Shown here one piece after another: positions 29,279-40,000 of a stretch of 64,000 nucleotides of DNA. Numbering within the stretch: position 1 is the stretch's first letter; each line of letters starts with the position of its first letter. Below the pieces are notes generated by a model. The model was given only the letters and a program-made list of their open reading frames with translations, ran no database searches and was not told the origin of the DNA. The position numbers and the translations under genes were made by a program. The stretch covers positions 1 to 64,000 of the forward strand of contig JALKBU010000133.1 in NCBI GenBank assembly GCA_023091735.1. Reading direction: 5' to 3'. The DNA comes from Trichomonas tenax. Taxonomy: Eukaryota; Parabasalia; Trichomonadida; Trichomonadidae.

Positions 29279-31636
29279 TTACTTAGTAATAATTTTGTCA
29301 TAAACATTTCTCTTCTTGAGGTATTCTATGGTTTCTTCAATAGTGTCAAGTCCAAGAAGAATTTGCACATCATCAGGAGTAATGTTTCGAAATGCTTTCA
29401 TCACAGCACATAAACCTTCATATTTCATTTCTCTCATCTTGCGCCTCATAACACAAGCACACTTTTTAGGAGCGTCTTTTACCATCCTTGCAAAATGCAG
29501 CCAGTCGCATGAATAGGCTGCGCGCCAAGCTGATATTGCAAAACGCATCATAGAAGACTGTAATATTTCTTGCTGTATTCGCGGAATAAAACAGTAAAAA
29601 CCTGTGACATCATTAAACTCTATTGAGTATAGTATTCTATATGAGTACATCTCGCTTATTCTTTCAGGGTCACCAAAGCCTTTGTTATATAGCTCTTCAA
29701 GATGACTCTGAACTTGGTTGAAGTTTTCATAATCACCATGTTCCAGCGCAAGAAGAATATGCGTTTCATACACTTCAACACAGAAAGGATCTTCAATATG
29801 TTGAACAACTAAATCTTGTCTTATACTTCTTAATTGCTCACATATATAATCATAATCATTCGATGAAGAATACTTTTCCATACAGTACTTTAGACTATCT
29901 TTTAATACATTCAATGGACGAACTTTGGCGGGATCGGGCTCAGTGGTTAGGCGAAGATATTCTTTCTCTAAGTCCGTGCAAGTTCCGACAATTTTCTTCT
30001 CTTGAACAAGTTCATCAAAGGAAGGTTCTGGTGGTGGTAATTGCTTCTTTGGTGGCTCCGGTTTGATTGATTCTGTGTCGCTCTCGAACTGCTTTGAGTC
30101 GGAGCTTTCTTCGTTCTTTTCTTCGCGATATGGTGAATACTCATTCTTGCTTTCAAATTTTTCTTCTTCTGATTTATCTACCTGGCTGGATTTCTGATAA
30201 TTTTGTCTCTGCTTATTGAACCTTTGGTTTCCATTATCATTGAATTGTTTATTGTGATCATTCTGTCTGTAGTTTTGCTTTTGATTGAAGTTTCGTCCTT
30301 GTTGATTTTGCTGCTGATTATATTGATTTTGATATTGATTGTGTTGATTTGGATACTGCCTCTGGTTGTAGTGTTGATGAGAGTTATATTGTTGATTAGG
30401 CTGCTGGTTATAAGATTGGTTATAAGGCTGATTTGGCTGACTCTGATTTGGTTTTTGATCATATGCATTTTGATTATATGGCTGATTTGATTGCTGTTGG
30501 TTATATGATTGACTTTGATTTGGTTTTTGATCATATGCGCTTTGACTATATGGTGGCTGCTGGCTATATTGCTGATTGTACGGCTGGTCATATGGTTGAT
30601 TTGACTGACTCTGATTGGGCTTTTGGTCGTGCGCATTTTGGTTATACGGCGGCTGATTATAAGGCTGCTGTTGGCTATATGACTGATTCTGATTTGGTTT
30701 TTGATCGTATGTGTTTTGATTATATGGTGGATAATATGGTTGATTGTAGTTGTAGTTATATTGCTGATTTGCTGGTGATTCATATTGAGGATTTGGACTT
30801 TGATTATAGCTTTGATTGTAATTAAATTGTGGATTATAATTATAATTTTGATTTGTTGAAGATTGCGGGTTTGCAGAAGCCTGATTCGAGTTCGGTTGTG
30901 TGTATGGCGACTGTTGTCTATTTTGCTGGTTTTGATTATAATTTTGATATTGATTTTGGCCTTTATCTGCATAATTTGGAGGATATTGATAATTCTGGTA
31001 TGGGTATTGCTGATAGTTTGGATTTTGTCCAGTTTGGGCATAATTTGGAGGATATTGAAAATTTTGATAAGGATATTGCTGGTATTGAATGTAATTCGGA
31101 TACGGCTGCTGATATTGATTTTGGCTTTGTGGTGGCTTATTTTCTTCTTCGGGTGTTTTTGTTTCATTACGTTTTTGAGATCGATTATCTTTATTATGGT
31201 TCCACTGTTTATGATTTTCTTTTAGGAAAAATGGTTTTCCATCGTTTTCTTTCTGATATGGCTCTTTCTTTTTCCATTTATTTGGCTTATTTTGCACATT
31301 CTGGCTATCTTGTCTTGGCGGTAGCTGCTTCTTCATTTCGTTCTCTTCCTGCTGTGATTTAGGCGCAAGAGGCTCGCTAGACCACCCATAAGAAGATAAG
31401 GTCTGCTGCTGCGAGATTTTTTTGATCTTTGTGAGCAGATATTTGCCGACAAAATCCTTCTGCTCGTCGTTTTGGCAGTCTCCGAAGCAGTTTCGAATGT
31501 AGTTCTTCATAGGCTCCGTATATTGCTCCATAAACTGCACCTCCTTCAGGAAACTGCGCGGGATATTACTGTTCGGATTCGACCCAGACATTGTTCTCGA
31601 GGGAAACTGAGAAGGATCCGATGAAAAAAAGCTCAT
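29279..31636 (-). CDS. LENG8/Thp3-type SAC3/GANP domain protein with prion-like N-terminus
   Basis: 785 residues. The C-terminal 250 residues match the SAC3/GANP domain in its LENG8/yeast Thp3 form: IVGTCTDLEKEYLRLTTEPD, VRPLNVL, YICEQLRSIRQDLVVQHIED, VYETHILLALEHGDYENFNQ. Such proteins scaffold PCI-type complexes (with Csn12-like partners) linked to transcription, splicing and mRNA export. Residues about 165-450 are a striking low-complexity stretch of Gln, Asn, Tyr, Pro and Ser (repeats of the type YNQ, PYNQ, DQKPNQ), a prion-like or condensate-forming composition. Yeast and animal relatives are also Q/N- or P-rich at the N-terminus, but this one is extreme. The ATG is preceded by TGTCACTTTTTAATTCAT, an initiator-type motif within 20 bases. 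Long open frames on the opposite strand here are shadows of the repeat. Confidence 0.9.
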   Translation of the reverse strand: MSFFSSDPSQFPSRTMSGSNPNSNIPRSFLKEVQFMEQYTEPMKNYIRNCFGDCQNDEQKDFVGKYLLTKIKKISQQQTLSSYGWSSEPLAPKSQQEENEMKKQLPPRQDSQNVQNKPNKWKKKEPYQKENDGKPFFLKENHKQWNHNKDNRSQKRNETKTPEEENKPPQSQNQYQQPYPNYIQYQQYPYQNFQYPPNYAQTGQNPNYQQYPYQNYQYPPNYADKGQNQYQNYNQNQQNRQQSPYTQPNSNQASANPQSSTNQNYNYNPQFNYNQSYNQSPNPQYESPANQQYNYNYNQPYYPPYNQNTYDQKPNQNQSYSQQQPYNQPPYNQNAHDQKPNQSQSNQPYDQPYNQQYSQQPPYSQSAYDQKPNQSQSYNQQQSNQPYNQNAYDQKPNQSQPNQPYNQSYNQQPNQQYNSHQHYNQRQYPNQHNQYQNQYNQQQNQQGRNFNQKQNYRQNDHNKQFNDNGNQRFNKQRQNYQKSSQVDKSEEEKFESKNEYSPYREEKNEESSDSKQFESDTESIKPEPPKKQLPPPEPSFDELVQEKKIVGTCTDLEKEYLRLTTEPDPAKVRPLNVLKDSLKYCMEKYSSSNDYDYICEQLRSIRQDLVVQHIEDPFCVEVYETHILLALEHGDYENFNQVQSHLEELYNKGFGDPERISEMYSYRILYSIEFNDVTGFYCFIPRIQQEILQSSMMRFAISAWRAAYSCDWLHFARMVKDAPKKCACVMRRKMREMKYEGLCAVMKAFRNITPDDVQILLGLDTIEETIEYLKKRNVYDKIITK

Positions 31637-31643
31637 ATGAATT

Positions 31644-31654
31644 AAAAAGTGACA
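31644..31654 (-). promoter_or_regulatory. Initiator-type motif TGTCACTTTTT (minus strand)
   Basis: On the minus strand it reads TGTCACTTTTT, starting 18 bases before the ATG of the SAC3-domain gene, and sits in the 25-base gap after the upstream Vps18 gene's stop codon. Predicts a 5' UTR of about 14 bases. Confidence 0.6.
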
Positions 31655-31661
31655 AACAAAT

Positions 31662-33959
31662 TTAGACTAAAACCATCCAGTTATCAGATGTGAGTGCGCC
31701 GAATCCGCAGAACGGGCAAGAGTCCATATAGCCGCCATCTCCAAGCGGCTCTTTCAGCTCTTTGTATAGAGCGCGCAGGCATTCTTGGTGTATCGAATGA
31801 CCACAAGGAAAGTGAACAAACTTTGTTCCTTGCAGAACTTTTCCACACCTTGTGCATGAATCGCCTAGATGGAGCACAAATTCCTCTATCTGAGAATTCC
31901 TAAACCTCCTCTGGAATGTACTCTCTTCAGGCTCAAACTGAAGTTTGGCAACGGACTCTTTAATTCTATCTGTGAAGTTGCAGATTGGCTCATCATCGCC
32001 AATGAATTGCAGCAATTCTTCAAATTCAAACATTTTCGAATCTATGATTCGACGAATAACCTGGGATCGCTCCGCATCATCGCAGACTCTAAGCAATGAT
32101 ACCCATGCAGATTTGCGGGCATCTGCTTTAATAGAATTAATGATGGTGTATGAAAGATTAAGTCCGCCTTTGTGAGCTGCTGTGACTGCACGTTTGAATA
32201 TTCCCATGCGCACAAGAGCTTTGGAAGCGGGCTCATAGAGTTTGAAATATGTAGATAAGGATGTGATTTTCTCTAAATTCAAGGATCTCGTTGTTATTGC
32301 TGTGTTGAGTGCTTGGATATCCCCGTTGATACAATGCGATATTAATAATAAGCTTTCTATAGATGGAGTCCTGGCTTGAGCACCGATGCATTTTGGAGCA
32401 ATCGAATGAAGTAAAGAAAGGAGTGGGATTAATTTAGTTGCATCGATCGAGCGATTTGTTATACATTTTATGATGAGATCTTGGCGTGGAATTCGCAATA
32501 ACGTTTTCATAATGATATCTGAATCAGTGACATTTGAAAGTTTTTGCACTGCCTTTTCATACTCTCTGCACATTATGTAAAAGTCGAGTGCTGCAATGTC
32601 ATCATTATACAGCTCTGCAATTAAAAGTGTAGCATCTTTGTAGTCGATTTGCGTCAAAACTGTTTCTATTGAGTGGCGAGGGAATAAGTTTATATTTTCT
32701 TGAATGAAAGATTTGAATTCTGCGATTTTTTGTGGCAGAACAGAGAGGAATAAGCTCATGATGAACCATGCGAGCGCGTATCTATCCTTAATCATCCTGT
32801 ATGGAATTCTTGCAAGTTTACCTCTCAAGAAGCTGATTTTGATATCAGGGTTTGTAAATATCTCCAAGCCACGATTTATCGAGAGATTGATATCGCCTAA
32901 AAACACAGCAACCTTTTTTGGTTGAAGGGTGTTGATAACGGGCTGAATAATCGAATCATCAGCTTTGATCAGCATATTTGCGTACTCAAAGTCCTGCTGA
33001 TCAATTGCAGTCCGACAAAGGAACTGCTTGAACTTATCAATAGTAAATCTAATTATATCGCCACTCGTGGTGAAAATGTATTCGTTTTCATCCGTGTAAA
33101 TATAATTGACTTCTGGCAGAGGAACTGTTAATCTGGCCTTTCCTTCATAAACGACCGGGATGCCCGTGCTGTCAGCGAACAGAATTCCGTATGGTGTCTG
33201 TGCGAACGTGGCTTTTGTCGGTGAATTAAATTCATATAAATCTTGCTGAAAATTTGCTTTATTTCCAGACTCGAATGCACGGAGAATTAGCGCACCATAG
33301 TTTATCAAAATTCCTATCTTATTAGATAAATTCTGTGGAATAATTCTGTTAGATTGAATTTCGCTGGGTGGACCTGCGAAAATAATATGTGAGGAAGCTC
33401 CGCTCGCGAATATTATTTCTATCCTGTCGGATCCGCTGTATGTGATGATTTTTTCGTCCGTATAAATGAAGAAATACGTAATTTGCTGAATTGTCATTGT
33501 CGTAATTTCGATAATAGGGGTCCCATTTGGAGACCTGTACAAGAACGTCGGGTTTTTGTTGCTTCCAGGCAAAATGTGAAGGATTTGACCCTTCTCATCG
33601 CCGAGAAGAAAGCTCGGCGTCGCTTTGTCGAGCTCTATCCAGCATCCGGAGAGTGGCACAACGGACGGCGGTATGGATATCACTTGAAATGTCTGCGCTG
33701 TCGTTGTAAAATATAATGGCTTTTTTCTTGGGAGAATGATAACGCACTTTTCGCCTTTGTTGTCGACGCTCATTTTCACATCTTTGTCTGGCTTCTGGCT
33801 TATCATGTATTTTTTGACGTTTTTGAGATTATCTCTTTCGAATATATCGAGTTCGAAGTTGGATCGAAGGATCCATATCGTCTTCGGCCTGACGGCAGTC
33901 GAAAGGATCTCGCATGTGAAATCTAGCTGAAGGATTTCACAAAAATTATTAAAACTCAT
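31662..33959 (-). CDS. VPS18: Vps18/Pep3, HOPS/CORVET tethering subunit
   Basis: Core subunit of the HOPS and CORVET complexes that tether endosomes and lysosomes/vacuoles before fusion. 765 residues (yeast Pep3 918, human 973). N-terminal half is beta-propeller-like with the Pep3/Vps18 pattern (for example ILPGSNKNPTFLYRSPNGTP and a middle IDQQDFEYAN). The C-terminal half is helical repeats of the clathrin-heavy-chain type. It ends in a C3H2C3-type RING: CTRCGKVL, then FPCGHSIHQECL, then SCPFCG. The C-terminal RING with FPCGHxxHxxCL is characteristic of Vps18. The start ATG (33959) is 8 bases from the motif AAAAGTGACA that it shares with the divergent giant gene. Confidence 0.88.
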   Translation of the reverse strand: MSFNNFCEILQLDFTCEILSTAVRPKTIWILRSNFELDIFERDNLKNVKKYMISQKPDKDVKMSVDNKGEKCVIILPRKKPLYFTTTAQTFQVISIPPSVVPLSGCWIELDKATPSFLLGDEKGQILHILPGSNKNPTFLYRSPNGTPIIEITTMTIQQITYFFIYTDEKIITYSGSDRIEIIFASGASSHIIFAGPPSEIQSNRIIPQNLSNKIGILINYGALILRAFESGNKANFQQDLYEFNSPTKATFAQTPYGILFADSTGIPVVYEGKARLTVPLPEVNYIYTDENEYIFTTSGDIIRFTIDKFKQFLCRTAIDQQDFEYANMLIKADDSIIQPVINTLQPKKVAVFLGDINLSINRGLEIFTNPDIKISFLRGKLARIPYRMIKDRYALAWFIMSLFLSVLPQKIAEFKSFIQENINLFPRHSIETVLTQIDYKDATLLIAELYNDDIAALDFYIMCREYEKAVQKLSNVTDSDIIMKTLLRIPRQDLIIKCITNRSIDATKLIPLLSLLHSIAPKCIGAQARTPSIESLLLISHCINGDIQALNTAITTRSLNLEKITSLSTYFKLYEPASKALVRMGIFKRAVTAAHKGGLNLSYTIINSIKADARKSAWVSLLRVCDDAERSQVIRRIIDSKMFEFEELLQFIGDDEPICNFTDRIKESVAKLQFEPEESTFQRRFRNSQIEEFVLHLGDSCTRCGKVLQGTKFVHFPCGHSIHQECLRALYKELKEPLGDGGYMDSCPFCGFGALTSDNWMVLV

Positions 33960-33966
33960 ATAACAT

Positions 33967-33978
33967 TGTCACTTTTGG
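33967..33978. promoter_or_regulatory. Divergent promoter motif TTGTCACTTTTG
   Basis: Lies between the Vps18 ATG (33959, minus strand) and the giant gene ATG (34033, plus strand). Plus-strand reading TCACTTTT is initiator-like, 60 bases before that ATG. Minus-strand reading AAAAGTGACAA lies 7-8 bases before the Vps18 ATG. Confidence 0.55.
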
Positions 33979-34032
33979 TGTATTTTACAATTTTTTTTCC
34001 CCGGAATTTCAAAACAAATTTCCAGCAGAAAA

Positions 34033-37000
34033 ATGTTTGATAAAGAGTGCGCTGATGTGTGGCGAAAAACCTTCAGCAAGACCAAATCTATACTCTCCAG
34101 ATACACTGTCATACAGCCAGAGGAGGCAGTTACGAACTTGAGCAATATTTCGGCCGAACAATTGATTATTGAGCTCAAACTCGCTCAAAAATTACCAGAC
34201 ACATCGATAGATTACCTGATGAGTAACATTGTATCAATGGATAAGGCTTGCATGCGTGTATCTTGCGCGTTTTTTTATCAATTTGCAAGCTATGTTCAAA
34301 ATATCGCCGAACAATATGATGAAAGTCAAATCAATTTCAATGATATATCAAACAATGCTTTGATTATTATCGAAGTTTTGCAAAAAGTTTCAAAAAAATT
34401 CAAAGAAGATATTGTTGCTATTACAATGCCTGTTGTCTCAGCAATAGATAAATTATATACGAAATGCGTATTCACAGAAACAAAAAACGCAGAAGCCGAA
34501 AGTTTTTATCAAATTTCTCTTGGTTTATTGGACAATGTATATAATTTAGCCCCAAAAACAATACCCAATGACTGCTTGTTACATTCTTACAGGTATATCG
34601 ATAATTCATATCTGTTCAGAAAAGAAAATTATTATAATACCCTCTGCAAATACTTTGACATTTTAAGCTATAAAAACAGCGTCGTAAGCTACGAGGAATT
34701 CATTGATATTGTGCTAACGATTAAACTTGACCATCAAGAGTTCGATCAATGCAATAATGTTATAAAGAAAGTGATTTCAATCATTTCAGGAAACAAAATT
34801 GAATGGTGCCAGTTAAGCTTTCCAAAGAGCGTTTGCTTCTATTGGAAGTTCATTCAATTCTTAATCGAGCACAATAAAAATTATCGCTGCGAAATCCCAA
34901 ATGACGCTTATTCTGCACAAGTTGATGACCTGCGTAAACTCGAAATTTCATATGAGATTCGTGAAAATACAGAGCCAATACAATTAGAGGAAATTGCACA
35001 AGATTCAGTCAGCTTACTTGACGAAAATGACGAATTAGTCAAGCATATATTTGAAATTTGTAGTATTACAAAGTTCAAAGAACTTTACTCAGCTCACATG
35101 AAATATGTCTTTCAAGAGTTCCTGAACAAAATGACTCCCACATCATTATATATTGCAGAAGTTTTATTGCATCTTTTCGAGACTAATAGCTTGGATCCTG
35201 ATGCAGAGATGCTTAAAGACATGCTTTGTTCAAGCCTTTTCAGCGACAGGTTCACAAAATTCTCGAGAACCGAAGGCATGTTCTATAAGCAAGTTATGGG
35301 AATTCGTGATAGATTGTTTAAATGCTTTGCAAATGTTAAATATAATGATACAGAATTCCTTGCTGAGTTTGGAAACTCAATTTACAAGCTTATCCAAATA
35401 ATTCCATTCGCTTTTTATAATATAACTCAATTGGCAAAAAATGATGTCAGAACGAAAGAAAATCTAACAATTCGATACGATCCTTTGTGGACAAAAATTT
35501 CAGAGTATATCAATGAATTGACAAATGTTGAAAGAGATCCAAAATTGAACAAGATCAGAGACCATTTGATTTCCTCAGTTTACATGGCCGTTCAATTTAA
35601 TAAGCAGATCCTTACAGACACAAAATTGGACGCAATTGTTTCACTCCTTTACGAAAAGAATTCATTGAATGCTGTTATAACAATAATCAATTCTTCTGTT
35701 AAAATAGCATTAGGCAATAAGATTAACAAATACATTCAAAGTATTCTGGATGGAGACAAAAGGCCAATTCCAATTGTTCGAGCCCTCCTTTTAAACATTG
35801 AAGATCAAACTATAGTAAATATTGTTACATTGGATAGCCTCGGGCAAGTTATCAAGAATGTGCATGACATTAAGCTGATAGAATCCATTCTGCATTTCGT
35901 TGTGAATCATTTTATCAACGATCCTGAGATTCCAAAGTTCATGGCGATAATAGAAGAATGCATGGACAAGTATGATATCAGAACAGAATTGATCGTGAAG
36001 CATCTGATGACACTCTGTTTCAACAAAGATGACTTGAGCAGCCCAATCGTGTTACCAAATCAAAATCTACTACCGCAACTAATCGAGATATTAAAAGGAT
36101 CCGACAAGCAACCAGTTCTTTTTGATTTCCTCGGAATCTGCTGCCAAAAGTCATTTATAAATACTTTTAGGGTTATAAAGGCTTCAATAGAAAATCACCA
36201 AACGATAGTCGATTCCATTATTTCGATATTGAAGAATGGAAGGAATGAACCAGGTGAATACACAGTCCTTCAAAAAAGCGCTCTCAATCTACTTAGAATC
36301 ATGTCAAAAATTACAATCTCTAATGACACAATGATCAAATTTATTGATTTGATTCAGCCAGTCTTAGTCAATGATAAATTGATAAGAATTTCCACTTCGA
36401 AAAATGTCCTCCCAGTTCTTATTTCTTTATCAGATGAAGCAAAGTGGCACAAAGGATATTTCAACTTATGTGGCAAGAATTCATTTTCAGTTGAATTTCG
36501 AAATTCAAACACATTCACATTTATCACAGAGTTTAGATTTGAAGAGATTCCAAATTTAAATGTTTCGAGAAAGATATTGGAAATTCCAAGCGTTAGCATA
36601 TACATAGAAGATAATGCAATATTCATCAAAACGGAGAAGATCGGACAGTTTGATCTACATCAATCAATTAAATTTTCCTTATCATTCAATCAGAAACCAT
36701 TTAGGAATCCTGAAATGGTCGTATCAATCAAATCTGGCGATCAAACAATTACTTCAAATGTTAATAGTATTTCTGTGAAAGATGCATACAAATTCGAGCT
36801 ATTTGGACAGAGATCTCCAGAAATGTGCCAGCCAGTGAATGTCTATTATTTCCACCTTATTAAAGGATCATACAAGGAAGAGGAACTCATCAATATGATG
36901 CAAGCTGATCTAACTATCAAAGAAGAATTTCTCTCTGTTAATCCTTCAACATGGACATCAAACGGAAATGTCAATTCTACTCCTTTAACACTAAAATCCA

Positions 37001-40000
37001 GCAAATCTTGGATATTTGACGGAATGCTCTTGGAAAAGAGTATTGATTGTCCAATGCAGTCGGTTTTCCAAGCTATAAATGAAATAGGTGGCATTAAAAT
37101 CTTCATCAGGCAGTTTGAACACTGTTTAATGGATTGCATTGGTGATGCATCATTAAAAGAAAAAATCAATTACTTCAGCCAGAACTGCAGTCTAATCAAG
37201 AATTTATTACAATTCAAATTGCTTGAACAGCAGATGCTTAAAGATAACTCATTTGTTATCCTTTCACAGATTCTCGAATCATATCCATCAGAAATGTTTT
37301 GCCAGAAAACATTTGATAGTTTATTAGAAATCTACAACTCGCTAAGTGACAAACTTCAAATGTTCAAATATATCTTTGTATCTCCTGCAATATGGTCCAG
37401 AATTGGTGACAAACATGTTAGAGAAGTCTTTATTTCGTGGGCAAATAGCAATCTTCAACAAGCCGGTCAGCTTCAAACGGTATCAGAGTTCATTTTATAT
37501 CTCGAAAAAGAATTTCGTGAAAACAACGAAAGCATCATTAATTCAATATTAAACATTTGCAAGCAAAAGTTAAGCGCTCACTTTACACTAGATGATCATC
37601 TCTTTATTCTTAGCATTGCAAACAAGTATCGTTATGAATTGCCTCAATACTCATTATCGATCCTTAATTTCCTTCATGACGATGTTCATGACAAATACCC
37701 GAATTACAACCAATTCATAGTAAATAGCGATTGCTATTGGCTTCATTATACAGATCTTGTGAGTGAGGATCTGCTTTCATGCCTAACAAATCAATTGGAT
37801 TTAGATTTCTTAAATTTGTGCATTAAATTCATTGCTGATACACATAGAAAGTATGATCCGAAGCGTTCCAATCTTGAAGGTGCTGTTTTGTCAATCATCA
37901 TGCGGTCGAAATGGAGTTTCAACAAACTTCCTGATAAAACGAATATTACAAAAATGATGATCGAGCAATACAAAATTACAAAAGACAAATACGTTATCAG
38001 GGTTTACTTCCCATTGCTTTGCCACTTTGCAATCGCAATGTCCGACTCAGATTTTGATCAATTCTTCGAGGAAGTCATTAAGGATGGAGAATATATTACA
38101 AAAACGGATGATTGGTTCGTATGGATTTTATATCTTCTCCTTAATAGACATTACAATTACTCATATTCAAAGATTTGCGAAATCATCAGCACTTTCTACC
38201 TCGACCATAATTCATCGAAAATGTTTTCAGCAATTAATATGATGTTTGGTTATTTGACACCGCTAATGGATGGAACAATACTGGCCAAAGGAAGCGATGG
38301 CTTGCCACTTCTTCCGCTATTGAAGCAGTCTCTTTACTTAGAAGGTGTTTATGATAGATTACTGATTTCTAAACTCGCCATATTAGCGCTGTTCCCGCAA
38401 CCTCTCCAAAACTACCCACAAGCAAAGATTCCAACAGACGCTCGTCCATATCAGATGTTCCCAGAAAGCTTCGAGTTCACTCCACGCAAACTATACCAGG
38501 ACAATACCTGCTTCAGATTGCCTCTACTTAATGAATTTTTCACACTCCAAGATGTTATGCAAATTCTCAAAACAACATGGCCCGACTTTGAAACTAATGA
38601 ATTGCTATTTCGCGCGTACTGCTTCATAGCTGGATATTATGCCGTTGACATCGATGAATTATCAGTTTTCACCAATTTCTTGCAAACCATGATCAAAGTC
38701 GCGCCTGCCAACCCCGAAGACTATAGAAACATTATCATATTAGGCCTCAATTGCAGAAATGATCAAGAAAAGAGAGAAAGACTTAATGATGTTTTCATCG
38801 AGTTGAATGCCTGCAACTCACAGCTTCAAATTGATTTTAAGAAGAAGTGGGGATTCGCTTATGCTTGTTTCGGTTATGATAAGAAGACTTTTGATCGAGC
38901 TCGCGCAAGTTGGATGCTTTTAGAATCATTAAACATTCAAACATCAAAAGAAGACGTTGCAGGAATTTTCGAACAAGTGAAAATGAAAATACCAAAAGTT
39001 CATTCAGCTTTGAGCAATATAGAAAGCGTTTACTCAGACATTTCCATTGAAAGACTTTTATCCAGAAGTATCTACAGAAAGTACGAAAAAGCAATGCAAA
39101 TGGCAAACTGCAATAACTTTGTTGTCAAGCACAGATTAGACTCGATGCTTCAAAACTCGTCAACGCGTGCAAAAGTCGCGAGATCACATGTTTTTGATGA
39201 AAACTCGATTAAGATAATCTTCAACAGTAAGTTTATCAAGAACAATGAGATTATTATTGACTCTTACTTCAGATATGACAGCGAAAGAGTCATCATTGCG
39301 TATAAAAACGAAGGCAAATGGAAATGCCACAAATTCAAGCCATCAAAGATCAAACACTCATTCAGGATTGCAGATAACCGATATATGATTATATTAGATG
39401 ATGGAAGATTTTACGTCATCGAATACAAACCTGGAATGCAAACAAAAACAAATGCATTGTCAGAGGGAAAGTTTACTGAGCAGTTTATGCAAAATGTGGG
39501 CAATATAATGACAGGAAATTGCAGTAGAACCGGAGGGCAACTAATGCCATCAAATGATCAGCTCATTAAAGACTCCAAAGGAGATATGCTGATCATGAAT
39601 CCTCAGTGTGCTTTCGCATTAAGCAATGCTGAGCAGAAAAATGACTATCAGGCCGACATTTCCAATATCAAGATTAAGAGAAATGAAATACACACAAACA
39701 AGAAGTACGCTGATCTCAAGCGCTCGAAATTTATATTTGGAGAGAACAATATAATAAATAACGTTGAAATCTCTTATAAATGCGAAAAAGCACCAAAATT
39801 ACCTCCATTATATAGCGTAACGATCAAAGACAAAGTCATATCCATAAGGCTGAATGTCACCGCGATTCTTTCTAATGACAGAGTCGAAATCTTCGACACA
39901 AGAGGCGACAGAGTTTCGACTTTCCCCGCTCCACAAAAGAGTCTGAAAATTTGTCTCCTGAAGTCGATTCCGATGATTGCAATTATGCAAACACAGTCCA

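Noticed and set aside
30178..31167. Long open frames on both strands opposite the SAC3-protein low-complexity region
   Set aside because: They are shadows of the Gln/Asn/Tyr/Pro codon repeats; the proteins would be Ile/Asn/Thr-only or Leu/Ile-only runs with no start motif.
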